DNA of 64,000 nucleotides from Oscillospiraceae bacterium (GTDB taxonomy: Bacteria > Bacillota > Clostridia > Oscillospirales > Oscillospiraceae): the NCBI GenBank assembly GCA_009777235.1, contig WRMH01000006.1, positions 51,897 through 115,896 on the forward strand, written 5' to 3'. The notes below the pieces were generated by a model. The model saw only the letters and a list, made by a program, of their open reading frames with translations. It was not told the DNA's origin and did no database searches. Within the stretch, counting starts at the first letter, position 1. Each line of letters starts with the position of its first letter. Made by a program: the position numbers and the translations under genes. Below, piece by piece: positions 33,401 through 43,009 of the stretch.

Positions 33401-36400
33401 TCCGCACTCTCTAAGTTTTCATATAAAGCACATAGATTGCTGTATTTTGTCTTGATATTCTCCCTAAACTCTTTTTCTGCGTCAATAAACAGGATTAGAG
33501 ACACATTACTAAATACCTGCCGCTCAAATTCCTTTACAAAAGCAGAGTTAGAAAAGTGCCTCGGTGCAACAATGATGTCGTATGTGAGTCTATCGTCGCT
33601 TGTAGTGTTGATTTTTCCCGAAAGCCCTTTTAACCAATTCGTTACTTCATCCTTTTTTTCAAGCATAAGTTCTTCTGTTTGAAAATAAAAGCTGAAGTGA
33701 TTGCCTTTTCTCTCAATATGCCTATATATCAAGTAATTCTCTAACATCCTTATTCTTCCAATGTTATCTATTGACATAAGTTTGGCGATGTTAGGATTTT
33801 CGTTCGCATTCTCTTTGTCCGGTTTGAGTCCTATTTTTTGCATGGGTACAACAGATGTTTTATCTGTCTCAATCAGGGGCTCTTCTTTATAATATTCCAT
33901 GTTGGGATTTGGCGGAAAGCACTTTTCACAGATAAGGGGATTATACCAAGTGGTATTGACATCTATAAAAAAACGTACAGTTTTCTTCCCATATTCAATT
34001 AAGTCCGTTTCAACTTCTTTCTTGTATGGTTTAATCTTAATCTTAGTCCAAAATCTTTTTTCATCTTCGGATAAAATGAGCCCTCCTTTACTGTCCCTAC
34101 CTAAAACTACCGCATAATTAGCAATTATTTTTGGTTCTGCATTTTTAACCGATTTCGCATTTTTCAGATATTTCGCTAGAGCAGATATCACTTTATTGTG
34201 GGTGGTTAATGTCGAGTTGATGGGAATCACTACTACATACAAGGGGTTTTCTGTGATAGAAATATCGGTTATATGCTTGAAATTAAATTTGTCTGTTAGG
34301 TTTTGATCATTTGCAGACTTTTTATTATCACTATAGATGATGTATCTGATATGTGGCTTATCGGCTTTCTCTGTCATTACCAGCTGACCATCGGGTAAAC
34401 TATCAAAGCCATCGGATTCGATGAACTTTTTTAGTTTCACCACTATCTCGTATAAAAGCATATCTGAGTATGTTTCGTATCCAATTAAAACTATATCTTT
34501 GCCTGTAGCTATTTTTTTTGTACTAATAATATCATATATTTCCTTTGCGAGGATGTATGAGAAATGCGAAACATAATAACTATTGTGAAACAGAAGCTCC
34601 GCTTCATAAAAACTGTCAATGTGGATTTTTGACCCGATTCTCATATGCGTAGGGCTGAGTTTGCATCCGAACGGAGTCTTTTGCAAGTCTGCTTCCAGAA
34701 CGTTTTTAACATTCCTCTCAAACGGAACCACGCCTTGCTCAATTTTCTGATACCTCTGCAATGAAAAAGGGGTCAGCTCTAATGGTTTTATTTTCTCTTC
34801 AGTTTTTTCTCCATTTTGCCTTGAATGTGTGATTCTTTTGTCCAACATCTGTATTATCGTTTTTACACACCTTGGATTGGTGCCTCGTGAGAAAGCTATT
34901 TTTTCAGAATAGGAAAGGAAAGCCGCTAAACTATTACCTGTTATGATAAACTCTTCCTCAAAATCTCTCCCGTACAGATATATTTGCACATTGTGCATAA
35001 ACTCATTCTTGCCTTCTTTGTTGTAAAAAACAGCAAAAATCCTGACAATCTCCAAAATAAAATTATCATCACAGTTGAATATCGCAACATCAAGTTTTTT
35101 ATTTGCATACTTGACCAAGAACGAAATTATAGCCTTTGCAAGGAACTCAATACGCCTGCTTGGAAGATCGTTCGCATCATAGTAAAAAATCGTATTGCTC
35201 TCATCTGATCTATTTTTAACAATATGTTCAGCAAAGCCTTTGCTCATGTTGTCTATCAACTTTTCTTTACGCTCTTGTAAAGAATGGATGTCTTCAGTGT
35301 TTATCTCACTATAATAACTTTTACATGTTTTTTCGTCAAATGGGAATCCTTTTTCTGTAGTATATGGGTATGTTAAATTATCGTTGAAGTTTACGCTCCC
35401 ACTTAGTGCTGTATAATTATGTACAGCAGCATCTACCTCTTTAAATGGTATCAGAATAGTATACTGCGTTCCCGGTATTTTCTTTACGTTGCTATAGCGT
35501 TCAGTGTTTGAATAATAACCCGAAGGTTCGATCATGCAGTCTTTTGAACTTCTTGCTATAAAACAGCCATCAGAGTTAGTAATCAGCGAATCAAACAGTT
35601 GCAACCCATAATGATGCACCACATTTGTCGCTATAGAGTTATATAGTACCCAAGATTTCTTTTCATCCTCATTTGGATCAAAGAATGTTCTTATTTGGGG
35701 ATTGGCAAAACCCTCTAATACACTATCATATATTTCCTTGCTATCGTCTGTAGAGGCTTGTTGCCTTTCTGCGATTTTTGATATGAATTTCTGAGGCAGG
35801 CTTTCATGTGAGTAATCAATAATATGCGCTTCCAGATAGAAGTTATGCTTACCTTTTCGGTCGTGTAGGTAGTTTACGAATCTATCCTCCAATTTCTTAA
35901 TCGTGTCAACCTTTTCAGTTGAGTATACCCTAAAGCATAAGTAACCATTCATATTCTCAGAATGATTCATTGCGTTTTCCATCAGTTGAAGTAAGCCGTC
36001 AGCCATATCTCTTGCGTCGAAAATCAATTTCCTTAAATATTCTTCACTATTGCTCACTTTTTTTGTTACTTTATAAGAATAGTATTCATACAGGCACATG
36101 ATGTAATATGCCAGCAAAGGCATATTTTTGATTTGATTAAAGAAGTTTCCGCCCTGATAATACTTGCTTCTTTCTTTAAGCGCTTCTGAATTAATCTTAT
36201 TTTTTCTTATATTACTAAAGCAAAAGAGGTTTTTCATAAATCGTAGAAGCTGAGTATCCCTACCCTCCTGAGTTTCTTTTTTCTGTCTTTCTATTTCGCT
36301 CTCAAAATTCATAATATCTGCCGACTGTATGCTAGGCTTGCTTCTTTGGTTTTTTTCTCTTACCAGAAATAACTCCATAGGCTGCGACCAGTAATCAACC

Positions 36401-36999
36401 GTGTCGACTTTTTCTTTTTCAGACTCGTCGATTGTACTGTATTCACTAGTAATTTCAATTAAGGGCGACAGGCTTTGCAAAATAGTGATGTTTTTTTTAT
36501 GCGATAACTGTTGGATTTTTGTACCCTTTCCGTCAGCATAATATCCGTAGTAGCGACCTGGTTTTTTTTGAAGTTCATACATTAAAAATAATCCTGCTGA
36601 AAAGTACAGGTCATTTGCTTTTGTCTTATCTTTAGCTTTTAAAAGCAGATAGCAATTGCGTTTATTCTGCAGAATTAATGCGAAGTATTGAAGGTTTACT
36701 ATATCATTTTCATTTGAATCGTTTGTAACAGAAAAAACGTATTCTACATTGTTCCGCTCGGCATAAATCTTATTAACAGGGACATCAGTTAGTTTATTAA
36801 TGCTGTTCTCATTAATTGAGCCAGCTATGTCTTTAAGAAAAGTTTCATCTACCTTCGCACTTCCGGTTTCAACATATGCGTCTATACCACTACCAAGAAT
36901 AAAATCAGCCTTGCTCTTTGTGTCTTCAATTTGCTCAATAATCTCCAAACAACGAGCATAACTGTCTTGATTGTTGTTTAACGTAAAAACCACTACCAT
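30493..36999 (-). CDS. 2168-aa multidomain protein: GHKL ATPase-like, PRTase-like, GAF/DHp-like, second GHKL-like
   Basis: GHKL-1: LLQLMENAMNHSENMNGYLCFRV ... IIDYS ... VVHHYGLQLFDSLITNSDGCFIARSS ... GTQYTILIPF. PRTase-like: VDDTIVSGSSFMRVKSIL. C-terminal: ADALSHLKNASHSDS and LSLVQNAIKYRKERSPVKVSFEI. Confidence 0.7.
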   Translation of the reverse strand: MVVVFTLNNNQDSYARCLEIIEQIEDTKSKADFILGSGIDAYVETGSAKVDETFLKDIAGSINENSINKLTDVPVNKIYAERNNVEYVFSVTNDSNENDIVNLQYFALILQNKRNCYLLLKAKDKTKANDLYFSAGLFLMYELQKKPGRYYGYYADGKGTKIQQLSHKKNITILQSLSPLIEITSEYSTIDESEKEKVDTVDYWSQPMELFLVREKNQRSKPSIQSADIMNFESEIERQKKETQEGRDTQLLRFMKNLFCFSNIRKNKINSEALKERSKYYQGGNFFNQIKNMPLLAYYIMCLYEYYSYKVTKKVSNSEEYLRKLIFDARDMADGLLQLMENAMNHSENMNGYLCFRVYSTEKVDTIKKLEDRFVNYLHDRKGKHNFYLEAHIIDYSHESLPQKFISKIAERQQASTDDSKEIYDSVLEGFANPQIRTFFDPNEDEKKSWVLYNSIATNVVHHYGLQLFDSLITNSDGCFIARSSKDCMIEPSGYYSNTERYSNVKKIPGTQYTILIPFKEVDAAVHNYTALSGSVNFNDNLTYPYTTEKGFPFDEKTCKSYYSEINTEDIHSLQERKEKLIDNMSKGFAEHIVKNRSDESNTIFYYDANDLPSRRIEFLAKAIISFLVKYANKKLDVAIFNCDDNFILEIVRIFAVFYNKEGKNEFMHNVQIYLYGRDFEEEFIITGNSLAAFLSYSEKIAFSRGTNPRCVKTIIQMLDKRITHSRQNGEKTEEKIKPLELTPFSLQRYQKIEQGVVPFERNVKNVLEADLQKTPFGCKLSPTHMRIGSKIHIDSFYEAELLFHNSYYVSHFSYILAKEIYDIISTKKIATGKDIVLIGYETYSDMLLYEIVVKLKKFIESDGFDSLPDGQLVMTEKADKPHIRYIIYSDNKKSANDQNLTDKFNFKHITDISITENPLYVVVIPINSTLTTHNKVISALAKYLKNAKSVKNAEPKIIANYAVVLGRDSKGGLILSEDEKRFWTKIKIKPYKKEVETDLIEYGKKTVRFFIDVNTTWYNPLICEKCFPPNPNMEYYKEEPLIETDKTSVVPMQKIGLKPDKENANENPNIAKLMSIDNIGRIRMLENYLIYRHIERKGNHFSFYFQTEELMLEKKDEVTNWLKGLSGKINTTSDDRLTYDIIVAPRHFSNSAFVKEFERQVFSNVSLILFIDAEKEFRENIKTKYSNLCALYENLESAERKSNIRFHFVDDTIVSGSSFMRVKSILASIFPDKAFTSEFVSIEIFKSITLLINRCSLATKENYIKDLNMFNAFVELNISSMRNHEDACVLCKFVSNFTVLSEYSSTNVLYDYCIKKIDKHGVLEINESTSIKKNDKEKKARAFRRMICSHIANCELQSKERAANEKETAFNMMIGLLEGSPSAMCVDAHTKLHDGYHNAEYLISYIKVLSRPFFSYSKSYKEAIFEIMIRILDYLIAEEDDKKNKATESDSEYKEIYKIIDGLNGYEIKYCLLITLIKRLADLGSSFIIRKENIRRIHAYHESALKSIDANIDEAICKTTGKSIDEGIDKNLDEPEKEKLRQLKREKFAKEYLSAIKRITCLSSDESKCVFLEYLLLFGEEYSNDIEKNLQSGKFNEKVADLVFGSFKENAYFENNRLLIDSIKDLNNDLGDEVEEIVNELGTNTKRDSTWFKDKVCKKDDEKVCTINDKFVTTLNKYYYENLVKTLVFTDAIDVKKDSVANRINVNNFKEGYELKLIAVIAIFHLLTGKSSISNGDIDKFYNVLTTLVRFATNSKTVCVILSDLPDNKNSFIPLACSKQDNEVMSAYNIDEKMKEMLEREMVLETYCINERTAMLKYDIALSEKENRKIYLLIEDSKLEGIQFKYAIKNIMIFRKLIVSKLLSDFTNNLISGKIAEKRRADALSHLKNASHSDSKYRREFVTAYLRQKLPSSIDTNLERCIGAAIRFMSDSFISEKYHSALVKRMSGDIERESIRLTSTKLHSNWVMLNIEILNKTAHFAHPDRVEMQKIDVYGNLDVLYVLPEKEVGESDALCILLSLVQNAIKYRKERSPVKVSFEIMKIGDKEVSFTVNHYHASNRTNKKRKGVLYYLTIENEVNYDFKNDAVKKQIEADIKKYLLENINERELKRQNDGITLYASNWYCEEILSGIESYKINSAEPVIAFDLYEEDNKNKIKFKLPILVDWK

Positions 37000-37203
37000 A
37001 CTTTACAAGACCTCTTTACATTTAATATCTGTAGTTTAGTTGGCAACTCTCTTTTTTCGAAAATAAGTATAGCATGTTTTTCAAAATAAAGAAATGTCTA
37101 AAATGCAAAATCATCGGCAAATCATCGGCCAATTTGCAAGATATATTTATGTTTACTGCGGAGTATTCTATTTGTCTAATGGGGGATATACCCGCGAAAT
37201 TGT

Positions 37204-37389
37204 TCATTGACAGCTTTGATGTAAAAATGCGCGTAAAAGCGTTAATGGGTTTGTAAAGAAATCAAAAAACGCCGCAAAAAATTCTCTTTCGTCGTTGTTT
37301 TTAAATTTTTGCAACCGCTCATATATTTTTCTTGAGGTATCATCCGCTAATTTTTCTCGGATTTTTGTAAATTTACTAATTCGTCTCAT
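37204..37389 (-). pseudogene. 5' remnant of a polysaccharide-locus gene, possibly FkbM-methyltransferase-like
   Basis: MRRISKFTKIREKLADDTSRKIYERLQKFKNNDEREFF, then unrelated tail and stop after 61 codons. Confidence 0.4.
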
Positions 37390-37455
37390 CCCGACTCCCC
37401 TTTTTTACATTTTCAACGGTAATATATAAACAATTCTTGTAAAACTTTCATCTTT

Positions 37456-38511
37456 TCACCTATAAATCGCTTTCTGGGCGTGCCTGATATTTAATGCCTG
37501 TTTATTTGACATGAAATAAATCGAAGTCAGCATTTCCACAATGTATCCCAATGCCCTCGGTTTCTTAATGCTTTGCATGTCAAATTGCTCAATACGCTCC
37601 ATAATGCCAAAAGCCCACTTGCAATAATCCGCGAATACCCCGTGTTTCGCGGAGATAAGGTTAGATGTGTAAAAATACTTACCGTTGAGGCATCGGACGT
37701 AATCGTCATAGTCGTCCGGATAGAGCATATTTAAAACCGTCAGCAAAACAGCGATAATGTCTTCGCTCACAAATCTCTGAAACTGGGACTTCGCGTTTGG
37801 GTAACAAATATACGGAAGCGTCAAAATGGCATCGGCGTTATCGTTTAGCATCTCCGGACTAACTAACAGGTGCCGCCGATAATGTTCAATTCCCACCCAA
37901 GGAGCCGACGCGTTTTTCCACACCCAGTACATTGCGCTCGCTTCGCTATACTGCTTGTTTTTGATTGATATGTTATCGCCGGTGTTGTCAGGTATCCCGC
38001 AAATGCGAATGTCAGTCAGCTCCGCCCCCGCTTGGATCGAAGTTTCCCACGGTTCAAGTTTCGGACGCTTTTTCAAAGGTTTATCAAGATGATGCCGCAC
38101 TTCAAAAAGAGTAAATTCAATATCTCCGCCCGGCTTTTTCATCGCCAAAGGGAACTTGCCGATACTGGCGTAATAATCAGACATCAGCAAATGTTCTTCA
38201 TGAGACGTGAGTTTGAATGTGCGAAGATAACCGTTAGCTTTTAGGTTCGCGGCAATCTCGTCTTGCAAAAGTTCCGTCACCGCTATAATAATCAGCGTGT
38301 CCGGCGAAACTGTTTCAAGAGCTTGCACGGGCAAGCCCTCAATTTCGCGTGGATTACCGTCAAGGTTGCTGACAATAAAGCATTCCGGGCTGCGGCTCGA
38401 TAAATGCTTTATCGCGGTATACGCGCCATAAGCCACCACCTGGGCGCCGTAGAACGCAAATTTGGAATATTTTTGTATTATTTCGGTTATCATCAAGCGG
38501 TCAATCATCAC
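37456..38511 (-). CDS. DUF4422-type glycosyltransferase with N-terminal Rossmann-like region
   Basis: SEASAMYWVWKNASAPWVGIEHYRRHL; N-terminal FAFYGAQVVAYGAYTAIKHL. Confidence 0.8.
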   Translation of the reverse strand: MMIDRLMITEIIQKYSKFAFYGAQVVAYGAYTAIKHLSSRSPECFIVSNLDGNPREIEGLPVQALETVSPDTLIIIAVTELLQDEIAANLKANGYLRTFKLTSHEEHLLMSDYYASIGKFPLAMKKPGGDIEFTLFEVRHHLDKPLKKRPKLEPWETSIQAGAELTDIRICGIPDNTGDNISIKNKQYSEASAMYWVWKNASAPWVGIEHYRRHLLVSPEMLNDNADAILTLPYICYPNAKSQFQRFVSEDIIAVLLTVLNMLYPDDYDDYVRCLNGKYFYTSNLISAKHGVFADYCKWAFGIMERIEQFDMQSIKKPRALGYIVEMLTSIYFMSNKQALNIRHAQKAIYR

Positions 38512-39236
38512 AAATCAGCTACCAGCCCCAGTATTTGCTCGTTTTCCATCGCCTCATACAAGGCTCGGTATATATAGTAATCCGCCGGGGTGGTGACCTT
38601 TAAGTTGTTTGGCGTGCTCGTCACAGTGTGCATCTTCACATTGTAAGCACCGCATAAGAACGCGGAATCCACAACCCTTAGCCCGTCTCTTTCCGCCCGC
38701 CTGTATAAGTCCCAAATCTGCCCATATCTGAAAGACTGCGGAGCTTTGGCCGTAAACATTTCGTTTCTAAGGGGAACGTTGATTATTGTATTATCCGGCT
38801 CTAAGCGGACTACGCTTTCCGTTGTAGCTTCAATTGTAATGGCATTGCCGTATTCTTTGACCTTGGCAATGTTCGCGGAAATTAAATCGGCGTTTATGAG
38901 CGGACGCACCCCGTCATGTATCAGTACGATGTCATCCGGGTTGCACACATTTTCAAGAGCTTGCAAGCCGTTATATATTGACTTATCGCCGCTGTCTCCG
39001 CCCGGCACGATTTGACTTATCTTGTCGAGAGCGTATTGCTTGATCATATATTTGAGCTCCGCTATCCGGTCTTCTATACACACCACGACAATATTGTCTA
39101 TCTCAGAGTGGATTTCAAAATGCTCAATCGTGTAAATAATAATGGGTTTTCCGTGCATCTCCAGAAATTGCTTTGGCTTTGCGCGGGCATTCATGCGAAC
39201 GCCGGTGCCTCCGGCAAATATGAGGGCTGTATTCAT
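38508..39236 (-). CDS. IspD/TarI-family cytidylyltransferase
   Basis: ALIFAGGTGVRMNARAKPKQFLEMHGKPIIIYTIEHF; DIVLIHDGVRPLI. Confidence 0.88.
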   Translation of the reverse strand: MNTALIFAGGTGVRMNARAKPKQFLEMHGKPIIIYTIEHFEIHSEIDNIVVVCIEDRIAELKYMIKQYALDKISQIVPGGDSGDKSIYNGLQALENVCNPDDIVLIHDGVRPLINADLISANIAKVKEYGNAITIEATTESVVRLEPDNTIINVPLRNEMFTAKAPQSFRYGQIWDLYRRAERDGLRVVDSAFLCGAYNVKMHTVTSTPNNLKVTTPADYYIYRALYEAMENEQILGLVADL

Positions 39237-39341
39237 CGTGTGACCTCCTTGTCATCGCGCCGGGCTTTGGCTATCTCCGGCGGCATATCTTATGCTATTA
39301 TACACCATAATACGCCATAATGAAACCCCGCCGAACAAATC

Positions 39342-40385
39342 TCAACCCCCGTGCCAATCTCTTATCATGCGCTCATACATATCAACAAGCCCATACTTCG
39401 GTTTCCAGCCGAGTGCCATCAGCTTATCCGCGCTCAGCGTATAGCTGACATCCGGCGCGTAGCCGCGCTTTTCAATATCGCCTGGAATATTTATAACTAC
39501 CGAAACCTTTCCTCCGGCAACTTTATCCGCGACTAAATGCGCCATTTCCCGTACCGTCACGCTCGCGGCGGGATTTGCGACATTGTACGCCTCGCCGTTT
39601 TTGCCTTTCAAAAGCAGCAAAAACAATCCGCGCACCGCGTCTGACATATAGCAGTAATTGCCCCGCGATTTACCCTGCGTGTGCAACACTACGTCCTCTC
39701 CGGCGACTGCGGCTCTCGCAAACTGCGCGAATACTCTTGTATCGTCTTTTGGCGTACCCGCCCCGAAAGTTTGCGCGAGCCGTGCAATTTTTATGGGGGT
39801 TTCATGCTGAAAAAGCCAGCAATTGCACATCACCTCGCACATTCTCTTGCTCTCGGGATAACAGCTTCGCGGATTTGTTATGTCAATATACCCCAAATCC
39901 TTTTCGGTTATCAAAGACAAGTTGAGGTCTGTGAGCCCATAGACCTCTATTGATGAGAGGTAAACCATGCTTTTCACTTGCTTTTCTCTCGCTAAAACAA
40001 GTATATTTTCCGTGCCCTTCAACGACGTTTCGCATACGCGCAAAGGGTTTAAAATCATCTCTGCGGAACTTGTCACCGCCGCGCAGTGAAAAATATAGTC
40101 AATGTTTTGAGAAAGCTCGATGGGCTTTCTTATATCATGCTTGTGAAAAATAGCTTTGTATTTTTCTACGAGCACCGCCGCTTTCGCTTCATTTTGGCCA
40201 AGTGCTATGATTTTGATGTCCAGATTATGCTCAACGCTCGCGGCGCGCAATGTTCGCACAATAACCGAGCCGATTGCGCCGGTCGCGCCCGTGACAAGCA
40301 CAGTACCGTTTTTCAATTTCCGCCACGGAATATTTTTATCAAAAATCGTTTCGTTCAAATCTTCGCATAAGATCATATTTTTCAC
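39342..40385 (-). CDS. NAD-dependent epimerase/dehydratase
   Basis: GTVLVTGATGAIGSVIVRTLR; SCYPESKRMCE. Confidence 0.83.
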   Translation of the reverse strand: MKNMILCEDLNETIFDKNIPWRKLKNGTVLVTGATGAIGSVIVRTLRAASVEHNLDIKIIALGQNEAKAAVLVEKYKAIFHKHDIRKPIELSQNIDYIFHCAAVTSSAEMILNPLRVCETSLKGTENILVLAREKQVKSMVYLSSIEVYGLTDLNLSLITEKDLGYIDITNPRSCYPESKRMCEVMCNCWLFQHETPIKIARLAQTFGAGTPKDDTRVFAQFARAAVAGEDVVLHTQGKSRGNYCYMSDAVRGLFLLLLKGKNGEAYNVANPAASVTVREMAHLVADKVAGGKVSVVINIPGDIEKRGYAPDVSYTLSADKLMALGWKPKYGLVDMYERMIRDWHGG

Positions 40386-40472
40386 CGTTTTTTACCTCCC
40401 GGTTTGTAAAACTGTCTTTTGTAAATGAATGACGGCTTTTTTCCTACACGCTCAGTAATCGCTCATCTATTT

Positions 40473-41567
40473 TCACACCCTCTCCGAAAAATCCAACGCC
40501 TCGGCAATAACCTTGTCCATGTCAAAGTATTTGTACTGACCCAGACGCCCGCCAAAATACACATCGTCTTGCCCGTCGGCCAACGCCTTATATTTTTCGT
40601 AAAGCGCGTTGTTTCGCTCATCGTTTATCGGATAATATGGCTCCAAACCGCGCTCCCAGGCTGCGGGATATTCATGTGTAATGACCGTGTTGGGCTGGTT
40701 TCCAAACGCAAAATGCTTATGTTCAATGACGCGGGTGTATGGCACTTCCCGTTCGGTATAATTTACGATGGCATTGCCCTGATAGTTGTCAGTTGGCAAT
40801 ATTTTTGTTTCAAAGCGAAGCGAGCGGTATTCCAAAGCACCGAAGCGGCAGCCGAAAAACTCATCAATCGCCCCGGTATAAACGGTTTTTTTCGCAATGC
40901 CCGGATTGCGGGCGATAAAATCAAAATAGTCTGTATTCAGGCGCACCTCGCAATTTTCAAGCATTTTTTCCGCGATCGGCGTATATCCGCCGACGGGGAT
41001 GCCCTGAAATGGATCGTCAAAATAGTTGTTGTCATACACGAAACGCAAAGGCAGCCGCTTGATGATGAACGGCGGCAAATCTTTACAGTCACGCCCCCAT
41101 TGCTTTTCGGTATACCCTTTGATAAGTTTTTCGTATATGTCCCGACCCACCAAAAACAGCGCTTGCTCCTCCAAATTTTTTGGCTCTTTAATGCCTGATT
41201 TTAAACGCTGCGCGTCTATCATTGCTCTTGCTTCGTCAGGAGTCTTAACGCCCCACATCTTGTTAAAGGTATTCATATTGAACGGAAGGTTATATATTTC
41301 ATTTTTATAATTGGCAACGGGCATATTTATATAGTGGTTAAACTCCGCAAACTTGTTTATGTAATCCCACACCTTTTTATTTTTTGTGTGAAATATGTGC
41401 GGCCCGTATTTATGGACACAGATACCTTCCACATCTTCTGTATAGATGTTTCCGCCAATATGGCCGCGCCGGTCAAGCACTATGCACTTTTTCCCGGCTT
41501 TTGTCATTTCATGCGCCGCGACAACTCCGAACAAACCGGCTCCCACAATCAAATAGTCGTATTTCAT
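40473..41567 (-). CDS. glf: UDP-galactopyranose mutase
   Basis: YLIVGAGLFGVVAAHEMTKAGKKCIVLDRRGHIGGN; YGPHIFHT; GRLGQYKYFDMDKVI. Confidence 0.93.
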   Translation of the reverse strand: MKYDYLIVGAGLFGVVAAHEMTKAGKKCIVLDRRGHIGGNIYTEDVEGICVHKYGPHIFHTKNKKVWDYINKFAEFNHYINMPVANYKNEIYNLPFNMNTFNKMWGVKTPDEARAMIDAQRLKSGIKEPKNLEEQALFLVGRDIYEKLIKGYTEKQWGRDCKDLPPFIIKRLPLRFVYDNNYFDDPFQGIPVGGYTPIAEKMLENCEVRLNTDYFDFIARNPGIAKKTVYTGAIDEFFGCRFGALEYRSLRFETKILPTDNYQGNAIVNYTEREVPYTRVIEHKHFAFGNQPNTVITHEYPAAWERGLEPYYPINDERNNALYEKYKALADGQDDVYFGGRLGQYKYFDMDKVIAEALDFSERV

Positions 41568-41736
41568 ATTATTTACCTCTCACCTATTCATATTAAGTGT
41601 AAAAATATCATATTCAAAGACACATTCTAAAATGAATGTTTCCCTAAAATCTTGGCTCTGTCAAGGTGTACTTGTCAAGTAAAGTAGACATATTTTTTAT
41701 TTTTGTGATTTCATCAGTCATTTCACATCTCCAGGA

Positions 41737-42798
41737 TCATTTTGGCTGATTATCCGTTTTACCATAAGCAGACGAACGCCCACCGCCGGTTTTGATTAAA
41801 TATCCGCTGACCACAAGCGAAGCTAGTGTGCGCTCTATCGTTATCTTGCTGATGTCCGGGCAGTCTTCTATAATATCCCTTTTTGTGATTTTACCGATTT
41901 TCCGATCTATTACTGCCTTTATGCGATCGGGCTTTGACAATCCGCGATGCTGCAGATAGGTCACGCGCTCCTCAAACTCATAGTACGCTTTCTGAACAAT
42001 TCCAAGATAATAACGAACAAACGGGATGTAATCGCTTTTGTTGTCGTGCCAATCTGTTGAGCTGTTTTGCAACACCTCGTAATAAGTATCTTTGGTGTTC
42101 TCAATCAGCTTTTCTAAACTAATATATTTCCCAACAATATACCCAGCACGATAGAAAAGCAACAGCGTCAATAAGCGGCTCATACGTCCGTTGCCGTCAT
42201 TGAAAGGGTGAATACAAAGAAAATCCAACACAAACATAGGTATTAGCAGGAGCGGGTCATGTTCGCGTTTTCCCATACTTTTAACAAATGAATCACAAAG
42301 GTTTTCCATCGCGTTTGCTGTCAGATATGCGGGCGTTGGCGTGAAACGAATTTTTTCGCTGTCGTCTGAGCCGGTTTCGGTAATGAAATTATCGGCGTTT
42401 TTGTATGAACCGCCAATTGATGTCCCCGAAAACGAGTACAACTGTTTATGCAGTTGTAAAATGACGTTCGGCCGCGGGTGAATATAGTCATAGCTTTCGT
42501 GAATTGTGGCAAGAACGTCACGATACCCCGCAATTTCCTGCTCCGTCCGATTACGAGGCGCTGATTTGTCCCGAACCAATTCTTCCAATCGCTTGTCGGT
42601 AGTACGAATACCCTCAATTCGATTTGACGCACCCGTGCTTTGTACTTTCGCAATTTCCGTCAGTGTGGTAAGCGCGTCCGTATGTGCCTCGATGTATAGC
42701 TCTTGTTTCCCCTTGTGTTCATGAATATTTGTGAGCATTGACACGATGTCGGGCGTGAGCAGGGCTTTGGGAGTGTTTTTGTAATCAAATACTTTCAT
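41737..42798 (-). CDS. Fic-domain protein with N-terminal inhibitory motif
   Basis: HPFNDGNGRMSRLL; SNRIEG. Confidence 0.9.
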   Translation of the reverse strand: MKVFDYKNTPKALLTPDIVSMLTNIHEHKGKQELYIEAHTDALTTLTEIAKVQSTGASNRIEGIRTTDKRLEELVRDKSAPRNRTEQEIAGYRDVLATIHESYDYIHPRPNVILQLHKQLYSFSGTSIGGSYKNADNFITETGSDDSEKIRFTPTPAYLTANAMENLCDSFVKSMGKREHDPLLLIPMFVLDFLCIHPFNDGNGRMSRLLTLLLFYRAGYIVGKYISLEKLIENTKDTYYEVLQNSSTDWHDNKSDYIPFVRYYLGIVQKAYYEFEERVTYLQHRGLSKPDRIKAVIDRKIGKITKRDIIEDCPDISKITIERTLASLVVSGYLIKTGGGRSSAYGKTDNQPK

Positions 42799-43009
42799 TG
42801 CGTTTTTCCTTCACTCCTTCATAATCTACATCATTGTACCGCAAAATGACGTAATTTACAAGTGAGTGATAGTGAAAGTTTACCAAAGTGATAGTGAAAG
42901 TTTACCAAAGTTGTTTTCTCTGCTCTCATAATAAAATACTTCTCCGGCATATTGATTTTTCTAAAATTCAATGTATACTGGATTTGTAGGCAACAATCTC
43001 TAAGGAAAG

